A stretch of DNA of 64,000 nt from Entomortierella parvispora (lineage: Eukaryota; Mortierellomycota; Mortierellomycetes; Mortierellales; Mortierellaceae). The notes below the pieces were generated by a model that was not told the DNA's origin, searched no databases, and was given only the letters and a program-made list of their open reading frames with translations. Shown piece by piece: positions 43,577-54,086 of the stretch. Within the stretch, counting starts at the first letter, position 1; each line of letters begins with the position of its first letter. Position numbers and translations under genes: made by a program. The stretch spans positions 558,001 to 622,000 of the forward strand of contig OY752150.1 in assembly GCA_963573315.1 (NCBI GenBank), given 5' to 3'.

Positions 43577-44912
43577 ATGAGAAAAGCCGTATCGTTCAGG
43601 ATCTTCAGGAGAGGGTCCCGTCTGGTGCCTGCCTTGTTTTTCGCCGTTGTTCTTTTTGGAACCATTTTTGCCCTCTTTCCATACATCATTGTCGATATCG
43701 GATACCTCGCTCGACCGATCTGGGACAAGGAGACCGTCATTTTTGATACAGAGATCGTTCACTACTATGCGGAGGGCATGTCCATGGAGTCTCGGTGTCA
43801 AGCACACGGCTGGAAGGCCCTCAATACCACTTTGACAGAAGCAGGAACACCCGCCTCACGGACACCCCTCGTTTACGATGCCGTCATTTTCAGTCAAGAG
43901 TTGGACATGCTCGAGATCCGGATGCGGGAGACTTGGGATGTGGTAGACAAGTTCCTGATTGTCGAGTCCAACGGTACTTTTACGGGGTTGCCCAAGGAGA
44001 CGACTTTTGCCAATAACCGGAAACGATTCGAGTTTGCGGAATCCAAGATTGTATACATGTTCGTCCCTTTATACCCTTTGGAAGGCAAAGATACCGCTTG
44101 GGACAACGAGGGACGGATGCGATGGGCTATGAACGAACACTTGATCGCATCGGGAGTCCAGGATGGAGATTGGGTCACTTTCTCGGACGTGGACGAGGTC
44201 ATCTCAAAGAGGACGTTGGAGCTTTTCAAGTACTGTGAGGGCAACCCGGATTCCGTTCACATGCACTTGAGGAACTATTTGTACAGTTTTGAATACCCGA
44301 ATAGAGATAGGAGCTGGAGAAGCAGTGTGAACAGATGGAGGGGAGGGCATTCCCAGTACAATCACGGCGTGAACTCGAAAATCTTCCTTTCGGATGCAGG
44401 TACAGTAGAGTCCCTCTCTCCTCTCCCTACCCCCCCACTCGACCTCACATCACCTCACACAACACACGGAACCTTGGGGAACAAGAGCTCGTCCAACCTT
44501 TCGACTGGCGAACTTTCAACTGCGCTCCCCGCAATTTATGATTCACTAAAGCGTCATTTTCTCTTCACTGTCTTTTTCTTTTTCGTTAGGTTGGCACTGT
44601 TCGTTCTGTTTCCGGACCATTGACGAGTTCCGGTTCAAGATGCTGGCCTATTCACATGCAGACAGAGTCAGGACCAAGAAGTTGCTAGAGACTGAAAGTA
44701 TCCAAAAGGCCATCTGTGAAGGAACGGATCTGTGGGGCATGTTCCCTGAGGCATTCACCTTCAAGGAACTCTTGACTCGGCTTGGCGGTATCCCCAAATC
44801 CGTCACCGCCTTTGGTTTACCACTCTGGGTTCTCGAGAACCGAGATCGATTCCACTACTTGTTGCCCGGAGGATGCCACCGTGGTGATTCATTGCTGTCA
44901 GCTTCCAATTAG
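43577..44912 (+). CDS. Glycosyltransferase family 17 (GnT-III-like), type II membrane protein
   Basis: 381 aa from exons 43577-44399 and 44590-44912, joined in phase (..DAG-WHCSFCFR). A short cytoplasmic tail rich in Arg/Lys is followed by a signal anchor (about residues 17-38, LVPALFFAVVLFGTIFAL), as in Golgi enzymes. The catalytic region has YDAVIFSQELDMLEIRM, FLIVESNGTFTG, the acidic motif DWVTFSDVDEVIS (likely metal/sugar-nucleotide site), MHLRNYLYSFEY and GWHCSFCFRTIDEF, all typical of GT17. Animal members add the bisecting GlcNAc to N-glycans. In fungi the acceptor is not established, so the call is family level. Confidence 0.88.
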
Positions 44913-45966
44913 AAACAGCAAAGCAGACAACAACAAAAACATGCTGTAATAGAAATAATAATAATAATAATCTCTCATGCACAAGAGGAAGCAAGCGGGT
45001 GAGGCAGTGCTGAGTATCCTTTGTTTTAATCCTCGAGGTCCTCCACCGAAGGACCCCACCATAACTTTGAGACCCAACCATGCAGATTCAATCCTTCCGG
45101 TGGAAGGAGATCCGTCAGCTGAAGAAGAAAAAAAAAAAAAAGACCAGAATAGAGTCTTTTGTGTCCTTCTTGCCTGCCGTCGAAGTTAAGGTTTTTCGAC
45201 TCCAGGTCCAACATGCATGAGCTAAAGAAAGGGCGCAAGCCCAACGAAGTTCAATCGTGCACACAAAAAAGGGACGGCGTCCATTGTGTCCTTGCTCGCA
45301 TTGAGGGCTGTGTTGCATCTTGCGGTTAAACAGTTCAAATGACGTAGGGTTGTCGCAAGTGAGCCATAACTGCAACATTCTTGAAAAGATGTGTGAGTAA
45401 ACGACAGGAACAGGCAACAGAAGATCACAATAATCACCAGCTGCCACATGTTCTAGTGGACCACAGCCTCCACTGACAAAGCAAAACAAATCTCCCACCC
45501 CCATTGGAAGGCAGTTGTGCCCGGCTTTTGCTTTGAATATTGAGCCAGGAGCGAATAAATGTAAAATGACCCAGATGTGCCGTCTTTATTTGCAGAAGGC
45601 TCGGTGGCCAGAGCGTGCGCCCTTCGCTCACTGAATTCCACTTTCTGACTACTGTTGCCGCCGCCTCTTGATCGCGCTGGAGGGTGACCGGCCTAGGTGT
45701 CCTAATAAAAACATCGGTTTTCAATGTCACCGGTTATGTGGAGGCGATGAAAATGACAATATCGTGGCCATTCTCTATTGCCGATGAGAAGAAAAGAAAA
45801 AAAGACTGCTGCTCAGTAGATTGCCAAATATCGTCAGTAAAAGGCCACAAGCACGCCACTTTGTCATCGCTCAGTTTTTTACCAACATCAGTAGAGCCAT
45901 GGATGGTCTGTATTGGGGAACGTCGCCATACTCCAGTCCTGTAGGAGATGATGGGGGGTTGTGTTT
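44913..45966. other. Intergenic, no recognised gene
   Basis: 3' flank of the glycosyltransferase with AATAATAATAAT near 44956-44970. The small minus-strand frames present are unsupported. Confidence 0.35.
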
Positions 45967-46393
45967 CTATCGGTTCTCTGGAGACCATTTGAATTCAAGA
46001 GCCGGGGCTCTACTTCGTTTGGCTCTATCACGGATCGACATCCAACGAAATGCAAGTCGACATAGTCCGCCGCTGTTTGACGTGTTGAATGTAAGAGGCG
46101 TCCACTCATGGTCATGATGATGGCCACGAGGCGATAGGTAGCAGTTACAACATGCAGGATTCACCTCTACCATAGGAATAGAAGGTATGAGGTCCTAGTT
46201 TCTTTTTTTCGTTTCTGTTTCTTTCCCCTCATAAAGCAGCAAATGAACTTACCAAATGGTTTGTCCCCCGTTCTGAGCCGCAGGATATCCGCTCAGTTGC
46301 TTTGTTGTTCTTGCTGCTCGTGACTGAATTGACTGGAGGTTCTCCTTTCTCGTTCCTCGGGAAGCCACTGATAGAACCTTTAACAAAGCTCAT
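45967..46393 (-). CDS. Small two-exon hypothetical protein interrupted by an introner-like intron
   Basis: Candidate 112-aa protein. Exon 1 is 46393-46253 (MSFVKGSISGFPRNEKGE to GTNHL) and exon 2 is 46164-45967 (VNPACCNCYLSPRGHHHDHE to SPENR, stop). The frame stays open across the junction if the 3' splice site is GTAGAG at 46165. The product is Cys/His-rich around CCNC..HHHDH but matches no family I know. It is reported mainly because its intron belongs to the family found at 28-33 kb. It could equally be noncoding. Confidence 0.3.
46165..46252 (-). other. Introner-like intron j, dispersed copy
   Basis: 88 nt (86 if the AG at 46167 is used). Starts GTAAGTTCATTTGCTGC, then GAGGGGAAAGAAACAGAAAC, A7, ACTAGGACCTCATACC, and ends CTTCTATTCCTATGGTAGAG. 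It matches introns a, d and i over most of its length but lies 13 kb from them in unrelated flanking sequence. Confidence 0.6.
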
Positions 46394-46793
46394 TGATTGA
46401 GTCCGGTGAAGATCATTGTGTTTGTGCGGACTTGATGACAGGAGCAAGGCGGTCGAAGGTCCAGGACGATGCTCGTTTCCTATTAATATGTAAATTGGTC
46501 ACGACTGAATAATGGCTGATCAGACAAAAAGGTTGTTTGATGAGAGCCGAGTCTCTCTACTTCACGTGGGCAATGCTGTGGTGTTTGCTGCTCCCACTGT
46601 AGATCAGCTGTAAGCAAGTGGTCAGGGCCGTTGCTTAGGATGGTCCATGGTCATACGCTGGCATGTCCCTGCAGAGGATAAAGTAACGGCACTGTGCGGT
46701 TTCATTCACCTGTAATTAATGAACTGGCGACCTTTTTTTAATTAATAATGATACACGAAAGACGCAGATCGAGGAAACTAGGAAGCTTTAGAT
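46394..46793. other. Intergenic, EHD gene 3' flank
   Basis: AT-rich. TTTAATTAATAATGA near 46737-46751 probably includes the 3' processing region of the EHD gene on the minus strand. No gene seen. Confidence 0.35.
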
Positions 46794-48776
46794 TCAAGGG
46801 AGCATGGTGGGGGGAAGGGATATGGGCAAGACGCCTTCGCCACCACTTTGTACGGCGCGGATCAAATGCAAAGCCACTGCAAATTCGTCCTCACTCAGGT
46901 ATCCATCGCAGGTCCAATCCGCTAGGGTCCAGATCCGAGCCAAGACTTCGACTGACAAGCCTGTCTCCATCAGGTAAGGTCTCGCCGTGGACCCATTCAC
47001 CTTGCCCTCAATCGGATTCAACGACAAAAAGATGGGCAGCGCACTGCTCTTGTCTACAGACGAAAAGTGCCAGTATCCTGGAGGAAGGTCGCTCCTCTGA
47101 TTCGTATTCAACGCGTTAAAAGGCTCTGGTGGTCCCAAGAATGGATTCTTTTGAGAGAGTTCCAGCACTGGGTTGTTGGAGGGGAACCGTCTCATGATCT
47201 TTGGTAAATCCACCGAGAGCGCCTCTTCTGCAACGGACAAGATGGGTTGACTGATCTTTGCAAAATTTTCAAACTTGTAGGCTTCCAAGGTCGTGCGGAA
47301 GGCGGCGACATTGGGGAAATCGCCTGCGGGGACAGAATAGATTTGTTGGACTTTGAGGAATTCGCCCTGAAGATCCTTGATCAGCTCTCGTTGTGTCGAT
47401 CTTTTGCCAAAGACCGCTGGCATTTCCTTTCGCAAATGACCAATAATGTAGGCATGAACTCTGGCCAGGCGAGCCCGCTTCACAATCTCGTTGACTTTCC
47501 TGATCGCGGCATTACGGGGGAGTTCGCGCAGGTCTTTCAACAGATCGGCCTGTTCCTTGTCCAGGAGAGCTCGACAGTCCTCAAAAACGTTCAACGGCTT
47601 GTGCAACCAGAACGAACCCAGATAAACTCGCATTACCTCTGGGGTTTGGATCACCTTGCCGAGGGACCACATCAACGCACCATAGACCCTCATGAGTTGT
47701 TGTTGGTCCACCAGGTCACTTTTGTTGAGGATGACTCGCACTTTTTCTTCCTGACCTTTCAAGGCAAAGATGGAGCTCTTGAATTCGTCCGAAATGTCGA
47801 GTTTGTGCGAGTCGAAAAAGAGGAGGATCAAATCGGATCGTTCTGCAAACCATTCGATCGTCTTTGTAAAGTCGTAGCCTCGCTCGATCCGTTGCTTGTT
47901 TCCAGCCAGAATTCCAGGGGTATCAATGAGGGTCATGTTTTGCAATAATGATGCTTTGCATTGCGAGACCTGGAAACGAGAAAGGAAGGCTTGTCCAAAT
48001 CGATCGAGTCCTCGGAAGGGCAGGTCGGACGATACTGCAGCTGCGTTTCCAGGAATGACCCGAGACTCGTTGCCTCCCATGACAGCCACAAACCTATCCG
48101 TCTGTACGATGGAGTAATGGAGTAGTACGAAGCATTAATTAACCTATTTCAACGGAATCCAAAGGCACTTGTATTCAGGGACAATCGTCCTTACGGTGGG
48201 TTCAACTCCAATGTGTGATCCTGGATAGTCGCTCTCTATGAGGTGCTTGATGAAGGTGGTCTTTCCAGTGGAGTATTGCCCCAGGAGCAGGACCATTGGC
48301 TTGGCGACAATGTCGCTGTCGGTGAGAGGTGCAGAGTGGAACCCTTCAAAGTTGTAGGTCGTTTCCAGGGGTTTGATTTTTCGTTTGTAGATTTGCGTGA
48401 GGTCGCTGTAGACTTCCTTGTAGTCATCCTGGATGGGGACCAACGGGGGTCGACGGCTTATGGAGCCATGATTGTTGGAGACAGAGTGATGGATGCCTGC
48501 TTTACTGTTTTTGTGCTGAGCAATGGAAGGCTGGCGAGAGGGCAGGGCAGGTGGCGAAGGAGGCGGGGCGCCTCCGATCAACGGGGTGGAGGTGGAGGTC
48601 CGTTGCAAGTTTCCGTATTCGCCATTGACATTGGAGGATCTCTTCTCGTCCTCCTGCTGGTAGTATTCCTGAAAGGCGGAGCCGTTGCCGTTGTTGTTGT
48701 AGTAGTCGTTGCTTGAGCTCCCGGTCTGGTCCTGGAACTGGTCCAGGGGTTGTTTTTTGTCTTCCGGGTAGCCCAT
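46794..48776 (-). CDS. EHD-family (Eps15-homology domain) dynamin-like ATPase
   Basis: Membrane-remodelling ATPase of endocytic recycling, 629 aa. Exons are 48776-48195 and 48101-46794, with a phase-0 93-nt intron. Joining restores GVEPTTDRFVAVMGG, the EHD switch-I region. Other landmarks are the P-loop GQYSTGKT (166-173), switch II DTPGILAG, the NKSD specificity motif, a long helical region (KVNEIVKRARLARVHAYIIG), an NPF motif (KNPFLGP) and a C-terminal EH domain with an EF-hand-like loop (LADWTCDGYLSEDEFAVAL). Canonical EHDs have the P-loop near residue 65, so this one carries about 100 extra N-terminal residues rich in Gln, Asn, Ser and Pro. The start at 48776 (MGYPEDKKQ) is the only in-frame ATG before this extension that I can support. 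Divergent from MTC1. Confidence 0.92.
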
Positions 48777-49231
48777 GGGATGGTTTTCCTGATGGGACGG
48801 AGCGGGACGGGTGATGGTGGTGAGTGGGTGTGGGTGTGGGTGAGAGAGGAGAAGAGGAAGAGGAAGAGAAAGAAGAAGAAGAGGAAGAAGAAAGAAGAAG
48901 AGCAGGAGGAAGAAGAGCAGAAAGAAAGAAAGAAGGAAGGAAAAAAGGGCTCTCTTTGGGCAGAGTTCTCTTGGCAGCGCACACAGACACAGACACAGAC
49001 ACAGACACAGACACAAAGGGCGAGAAATGGAAATGCAATAATGCAACAGCCCGCCTGGCTGGCCCAGAACCCCTTTTCCCTCTCTGTGTTCCCTCTCTGT
49101 TCCCTCTCTGTTCCCCCTCCGCAAAGCCACTGGGTGCGGTGGAGACTGAAGGGGATGGATGGAACATGCATGTCCTCTGTCCTCCTGTCGAGCACAATTC
49201 ATCCCTTCATCCCTTTTGCACTCTTTGAAAA
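48777..49231. promoter_or_regulatory. Bidirectional promoter region of EHD gene and MTC1
   Basis: 455 bp between two divergent ATGs. It contains a GAA/GGA-rich tract (48842-48950), a (CAGACA)n repeat of about six units at 48978-49014 and a TCCCTCTCTGT repeat of three units at 49076-49113. The purine/pyrimidine asymmetry may keep the shared promoter nucleosome-poor; that is inference. Confidence 0.5.
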
Positions 49232-49552
49232 ATGTCTTCCTCCAAAGACGACGTCCTCCAGTTCCTCGACTCGCTCGACTCCAACGACGCCCCATCCACC
49301 GACACTGCCGGCCAGTCCTCCGCCGCCTCTGCACGCGACCGCACCGCTTCCTCCACCTCCGCTTCCTCCTCCGCTGCCAATGCCCACCCCGCCGGTGCTG
49401 GTGCCCAGGACGAGCAGTCCGTCCTCGACTTTCTAGATGAAATCACCCAGTCCGCGTCATCCGCCACCGACAACAAGGCCACTCCTCCATCCTCTTCCAA
49501 TCCTCAGTCGTCCATCTACGACTCGTCTGCATTGCCTTCACGTTACCTTCAA

Positions 49553-49583
<31 letters not shown>

Positions 49584-50889
49584 AACAGCAACAGCAGCAT
49601 GTTCCCCAAGGCGACTCTAGATCTTCCTGGTTGGGAAGTCTCTGGTCCTCAGCCTCCGAGGCCGTCAAGACCACTCAGACGGCCGTCCAGAGCTCAGTCA
49701 AGGCCACCATGGAGAGTCAGGCCGGCAAGAGTCTCGAGGAGCGCGTCAAAGGATTTGTCAATGCCGAGAACATTGGCAAAATTGGTACGTTGTAGAAACA
49801 GAAAGGTCTAGTCTCTTTCTCATGATCATCACAAGGAAACACCCTCCCCTTTTTTGAGGAGAAAAAAAAAATGACCAAAGAAAGAAGAATGACCAAAAGA
49901 AAAAAAAAGAGGTTGAACGCGCTTTGATACTAACGCGTTTTCTTCCTTTTAGGTAACGACTTGAAGTCACTGACCTTGAGCTCGATGACAACAGTGTTGG
50001 ATGTGATCGCGCCCCCAATAGCAGAGCATGAGGTGGTCGAAATCTGGCTGGCTCACGACATGGTCGGATATGTTGGCGTGGAGGCGTTGGTCTACAGAGC
50101 CTTCTCCAAGGTCATGGAGCAAACGGAGGGTGGCGATGTGGTCGTCCACCAGGGTGCCGGAACCCAGAGCGAGGATGTTGCTCCCGAGGACAGACAGTTG
50201 AACGCCTGTGAAGGTTTCGAGCAGGCTGTCAAGCTTGCCAAGGTAATGTAGCAAGAGCAGATCAACCGCCTTTTTTTTTTTGCGATGCTCCACTTTTTGT
50301 CCATATCATGGCTGGAGGACTAAAACCGCTTCTGATCTTCTCTTTCCACCAGGCCAACATTGAGCACCTGCTCAAGTCTCACTACGACCCTGAGAACCAT
50401 CATGCGGCTGCAAAGAACCCCAACACAAACGCGTCGACCTGCCCCGTTTTTATGGCCATTCAGCCATGTCGCGCTCCCCGCCACGGATACAGCGCTTCCA
50501 AGGCTGGCGCAGAAGACGGTGCTGCGGCAACAAAGATCATGGAAAAGGATGTGTTCCTGTCATATGTCATTGTCTTGCACGACCCCACACATAAGCTGGA
50601 GTTTGAGTCGGTTTCCCAGAGCTTGCCTGCACATTGGCTCATGATCCCTTATGAGGAGAACGAGTGGGTCGAGGACCGGATGGTGGATTGCATTCGTCTG
50701 GCTGTTGGTGTGATCGCTCAGGATTATGTCTGGACGCGTATGAAGGGTGATGAGATCCAGCGACTTCAAATTCAGGAAGTTGAGGCTCAGGCCAAGCAAG
50801 AGCTTTTGGAGCAGCAGCAACAACAGCAGCAGGAGAAGGAAGCTGTTCCATCTGGACAGGATGAGCTCACGACTCCCAGCGCACAATAG
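49232..50889 (+). CDS. MTC1: Maintenance of telomere capping protein 1 (Mtc1 family)
   Basis: 459 aa from exons 49232-49784, 49953-50242 and 50353-50889, all in phase. Family features: an N-terminal DDVLQFLDSLDS and a second DEQSVLDFLDEIT acidic/hydrophobic motif, WLGSLWSSASEAVK, then the conserved core (SLTLSSMTTVLDVIAPPI, EIWLAHDMVGY, VFMAIQPCR, VFLSYVIVLHDPTH, DWIRLAVGV-like region). Yeast Mtc1 is a cytosolic/COPI-coat-associated protein whose loss is synthetic with cdc13-1. A polyQ run of about 17 residues interrupts the disordered N-terminal part, and a second, shorter one lies near the C-terminus. Confidence 0.85.
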
Positions 50890-51128
50890 TGATACATTTA
50901 CCGTTTGTTTAGTTGACTATATTTCAAATCTCGGAATAAATCCAAGCATTATTACAAAAGAGATGAAAAAAAAGGGTCTCTTTGTGTTTTAGAGGTGTAG
51001 GTGCTTTGTAGAGTTGTTTATGAGAATTTTTTTATGAGAATTTGCGTGTAGTGGAGGGAGGGGTTTTTTTATATTTTGCCAAGGCTGTCCTAATTTGCTT
51101 TCTTTTAGGCGAAAGCAGAGGCGTGTTC

Positions 51129-53689
51129 TTAATCGTCCATCTGAATAAAGTGGCTCAAGCGATCGGCATAGGCAGGTGCCAGTTTGAAATCTGAGAGCTG
51201 ATCCTTGAACACCACCACGATCTGGTAAATCGACGTCTTAAGTACTGAATATGGGAGAGAGTAATCAATGGTTATTACAGCGAAACAATCATTGGTGTCA
51301 AGAGGGAAAAGAGTTAAAAAAAAAAAAAAAAAGGAGGCAGGGTAGGTACCTTGTTGAAGCGCGTAGTTACGACGAGTGACCAAGTCCTGTGCGTTGATAT
51401 GGGCAGCAATGGAGGTCGATTCTTTGGAGCGTGACTTTTTAAGCAGGAAGGACTCTAATGTTACCAACAGCTTTATCATAGTCTCGAGTACTTTAGAGAT
51501 ATCCTGTTGTACAACTCCAAACTGATCCTCTGAGTAGGAGGCAGAGATGAGGCGTGCCAAGACTAAAGAAGGAACAAATGGTTTGGAAGGGTCAGATATC
51601 ATCCACACGAACAAAAAAAAAAAAAGGTCAAAGGAAATGTAACCCACTCTGAGAAGCCCAGACTGACAGCTGAAAGTCGTCCGTGGTGTGGAGGTAGTCG
51701 GCATCAGGGATATTATCCATCTGCTTGTGAAGCTCAGGATGTTTAAATACCAAATCCCGAACAGTCTTGCTGATCCATCGGAAAGCCAAGATCTCCAATC
51801 GGTCTCTTGATCCACTCAGGTTTGGTCTTTTGTCCGAATCCTTGTTAGCCAGAGTCTTGTCCTGTTCCACCCTTGACTGGGCCAAGAGTTCCTCTGTGCT
51901 TGGTCCCTTAAGACTATCAAGAAAGTGGTCATGTTTGCTGGGCCGGAAGATGTTGTCTTCGAAAGCCCCACCATGGCCTGGAGGCAGTCTCCTCCTTACC
52001 GTGGTGTTCAGCGTCTGTGCAGATCCCTTGTTAGCTCCTGCTTGCGCCGCTGTGCTGACGGGCACCCGATCAAGGCGCACAGTCGCCGCCTTCAGTGCAT
52101 CCACACAGCTATCGGAAATCTGTTTCCAGGCAGAAGGTACACAGGTGGCATCCGAGAAAATCTCTGTCCGTCGATCCGCGTTATGTCCCGCAAGTTGAGC
52201 CAGCTCCTGGAATGCATGGTACTTTAGTAGTTTCTCCTGGACATCGTTCGACCCGCCCGACTTCAATCCAGAAACCAAGCATGCATTAGGGTCGACAGAG
52301 GACGAGGTCACATTCATTCTCTAAAGAAACAAAAAATGGGCTCGAATGAGTGAGACTTGATCCACAGTGAAAGAGATCTTAAAATGCTCATTTCAAAAGT
52401 AACATACCATTGCCAAGAAATGCTGGCAAACGAGGTGCACCGACTCCATGAACATGACGATGGGCAAGGCAGTGAGGAAGAGACGGATCGCGAGCCCAAA
52501 GCTATACCAACGTGGTCCGTATTGAGGAGCATGATACTGAATATCTTCTGCAACAAATCGCATAGCCATGCTGATCAAGAGTCGGCCAAAGAAGAAATTG
52601 TAAATGACCCAGAAGGCGGCAGCAAAACGGGCGGAGAACAATACAGATCTCTTGACCACATTCTTGTGATAATGGGTGAAGACATAGTCCACCATGTTGA
52701 GCTGCGATTAAAAAGGAGATATGGACAGGTTAGATTCGCTAAAAGACAAGAGTTCTGCAATATTGCCTTTTCGGATCAGATCGAGGTCATACCTGAACGT
52801 CAGAGAACATGAGCCAGTCCTTTTGCTGAATGAGATGACCCAGGCCATAGGCTAATCCGAGGGCAATGGAGAATGCCCGTACCAGGATGTAGCGTTCGTT
52901 TATCTGGGTAATTCCTTTCAAGCTAGCAACAAAAAAATAAAAAATATTCAGTAGTGAATAAAATGGTATTCTCATACATCCAGAGTAAAATCATGGTGAA
53001 AGAAGTGTCGTCTTATCCTTACGTGATATAAACAACCAGCTCATTGTAGTTGGTGGCCGGTGAAGACGCGCTTGTCATGCACAAATTGTGCAGGGTGCTG
53101 AACGCAAAGATGTAGCTGCCGAGAACCGTCCAGGACCATCGATCCGAAAAGATCGAGAGTAGATCATGCAAGTACGTTGCCGACAATCGAGGGTTCACTG
53201 GCGTTGATTCAACGGTGAAAAGTAACAGTATCTAGTGTGTTAGCAACCCGTTGTAGAGACCCCCTCTGATCTGTTGATATGCTTCCTTTGGCTTACATTG
53301 TACGTTCCGGTTCCTGAGTCCTACGAGAACTAGTCCAGCCACTGAGTATGCGGCTGTGAATATAAAGGTACGTCCGGTGAACAGATACTTGTAGAGTCCT
53401 ATCGGAAGCAATTGAACGCGTTAGGAATGCGCATAATCGCCAAGGTACCGAAAGCAGAGGGAAAAGAAGAATCAAAAGAGCTTTTACCAAAGACGCCAAA
53501 GAGTCCTCCAAGGGCGAGTTGTGAGGTCAGGGCAGACAGGTAGGCAAAACCCACGACGAAAATCATGCTGGCTTTACTCCGTTCCTCCAGGACCTTGCGG
53601 GATCCCAGTCTGTAGGTAAGCTGATGCAGGTGTCGACGCTGATCGCGCCTCTTGGGCATGATTCCTAATGAAGACAATGCGGACAGCAT
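51129..53689 (-). CDS. NDC1: Nucleoporin Ndc1 (nuclear pore/spindle pole body membrane protein)
   Basis: Membrane anchor of nuclear pores and, in fungi, of spindle pole bodies. Eight exons: 53689-53488, 53398-53304, 53231-53023, 52922-52793, 52701-52408, 52320-51648, 51562-51350 and 51244-51129. All phases close, giving 643 aa. The N-terminal half has about six hydrophobic helices (SMIFVVGFAYLSALTSQLAL, FTGRTFIFTAAYSVAG, WSWTVLGSYIFAF, ALGLAYGLGHLI, FAAAFWVIYNFFFG, IRLFLTALPIVMFM). The C-terminal half is soluble and ends KTSIYQIVVVFKDQL..FKLAPAYADRL, like the Ndc1/Nup C-terminus. Recognition rests on layout and the C-terminal helices more than on long identity. The start could instead be the ATG at 53659 (MPKRRD). 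Divergent from the armadillo gene 398 bp away. Confidence 0.75.
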
Positions 53690-54086
53690 GCTGAGATGTC
53701 TCCTTGTGGCGAATGGGCAAGTGTATGATCCGATGTCCAGGCGCAAGTCTCCTTTGTCCGTGTCCGCGTCCGTGTTACGTGAAGAGAGAAAGAACGAAGG
53801 GGGGCCGATGGGATTGATTGAACAAGCGAATGAATGAAGGAGGGAAGGAACAAAACCACAAGATCACAAAAAAATAATTTTATTCGCGTGCGAGCAAGAA
53901 AGTGGCTTTTGGGTTCTTTTTTCGAGGACAGGACCCCATGGTCCATCCTATCTCTTCCTTTCCTTCTTCCTTCTCTCTCTCCCACCAACTCACGCACGCA
54001 TTCGCTCGCACACAGTCGAACACACGGAAAAGCACACGACACGCTGGGACCACAGGAACCACTCTGCATTGCCAAGCATCTCTCCC
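53690..54086. promoter_or_regulatory. Bidirectional promoter region of NDC1 and armadillo gene
   Basis: 397 bp with a short C/T-rich run (53940-53990) before the plus-strand ATG and an A/G-rich region before the NDC1 start. No gene. Confidence 0.45.
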
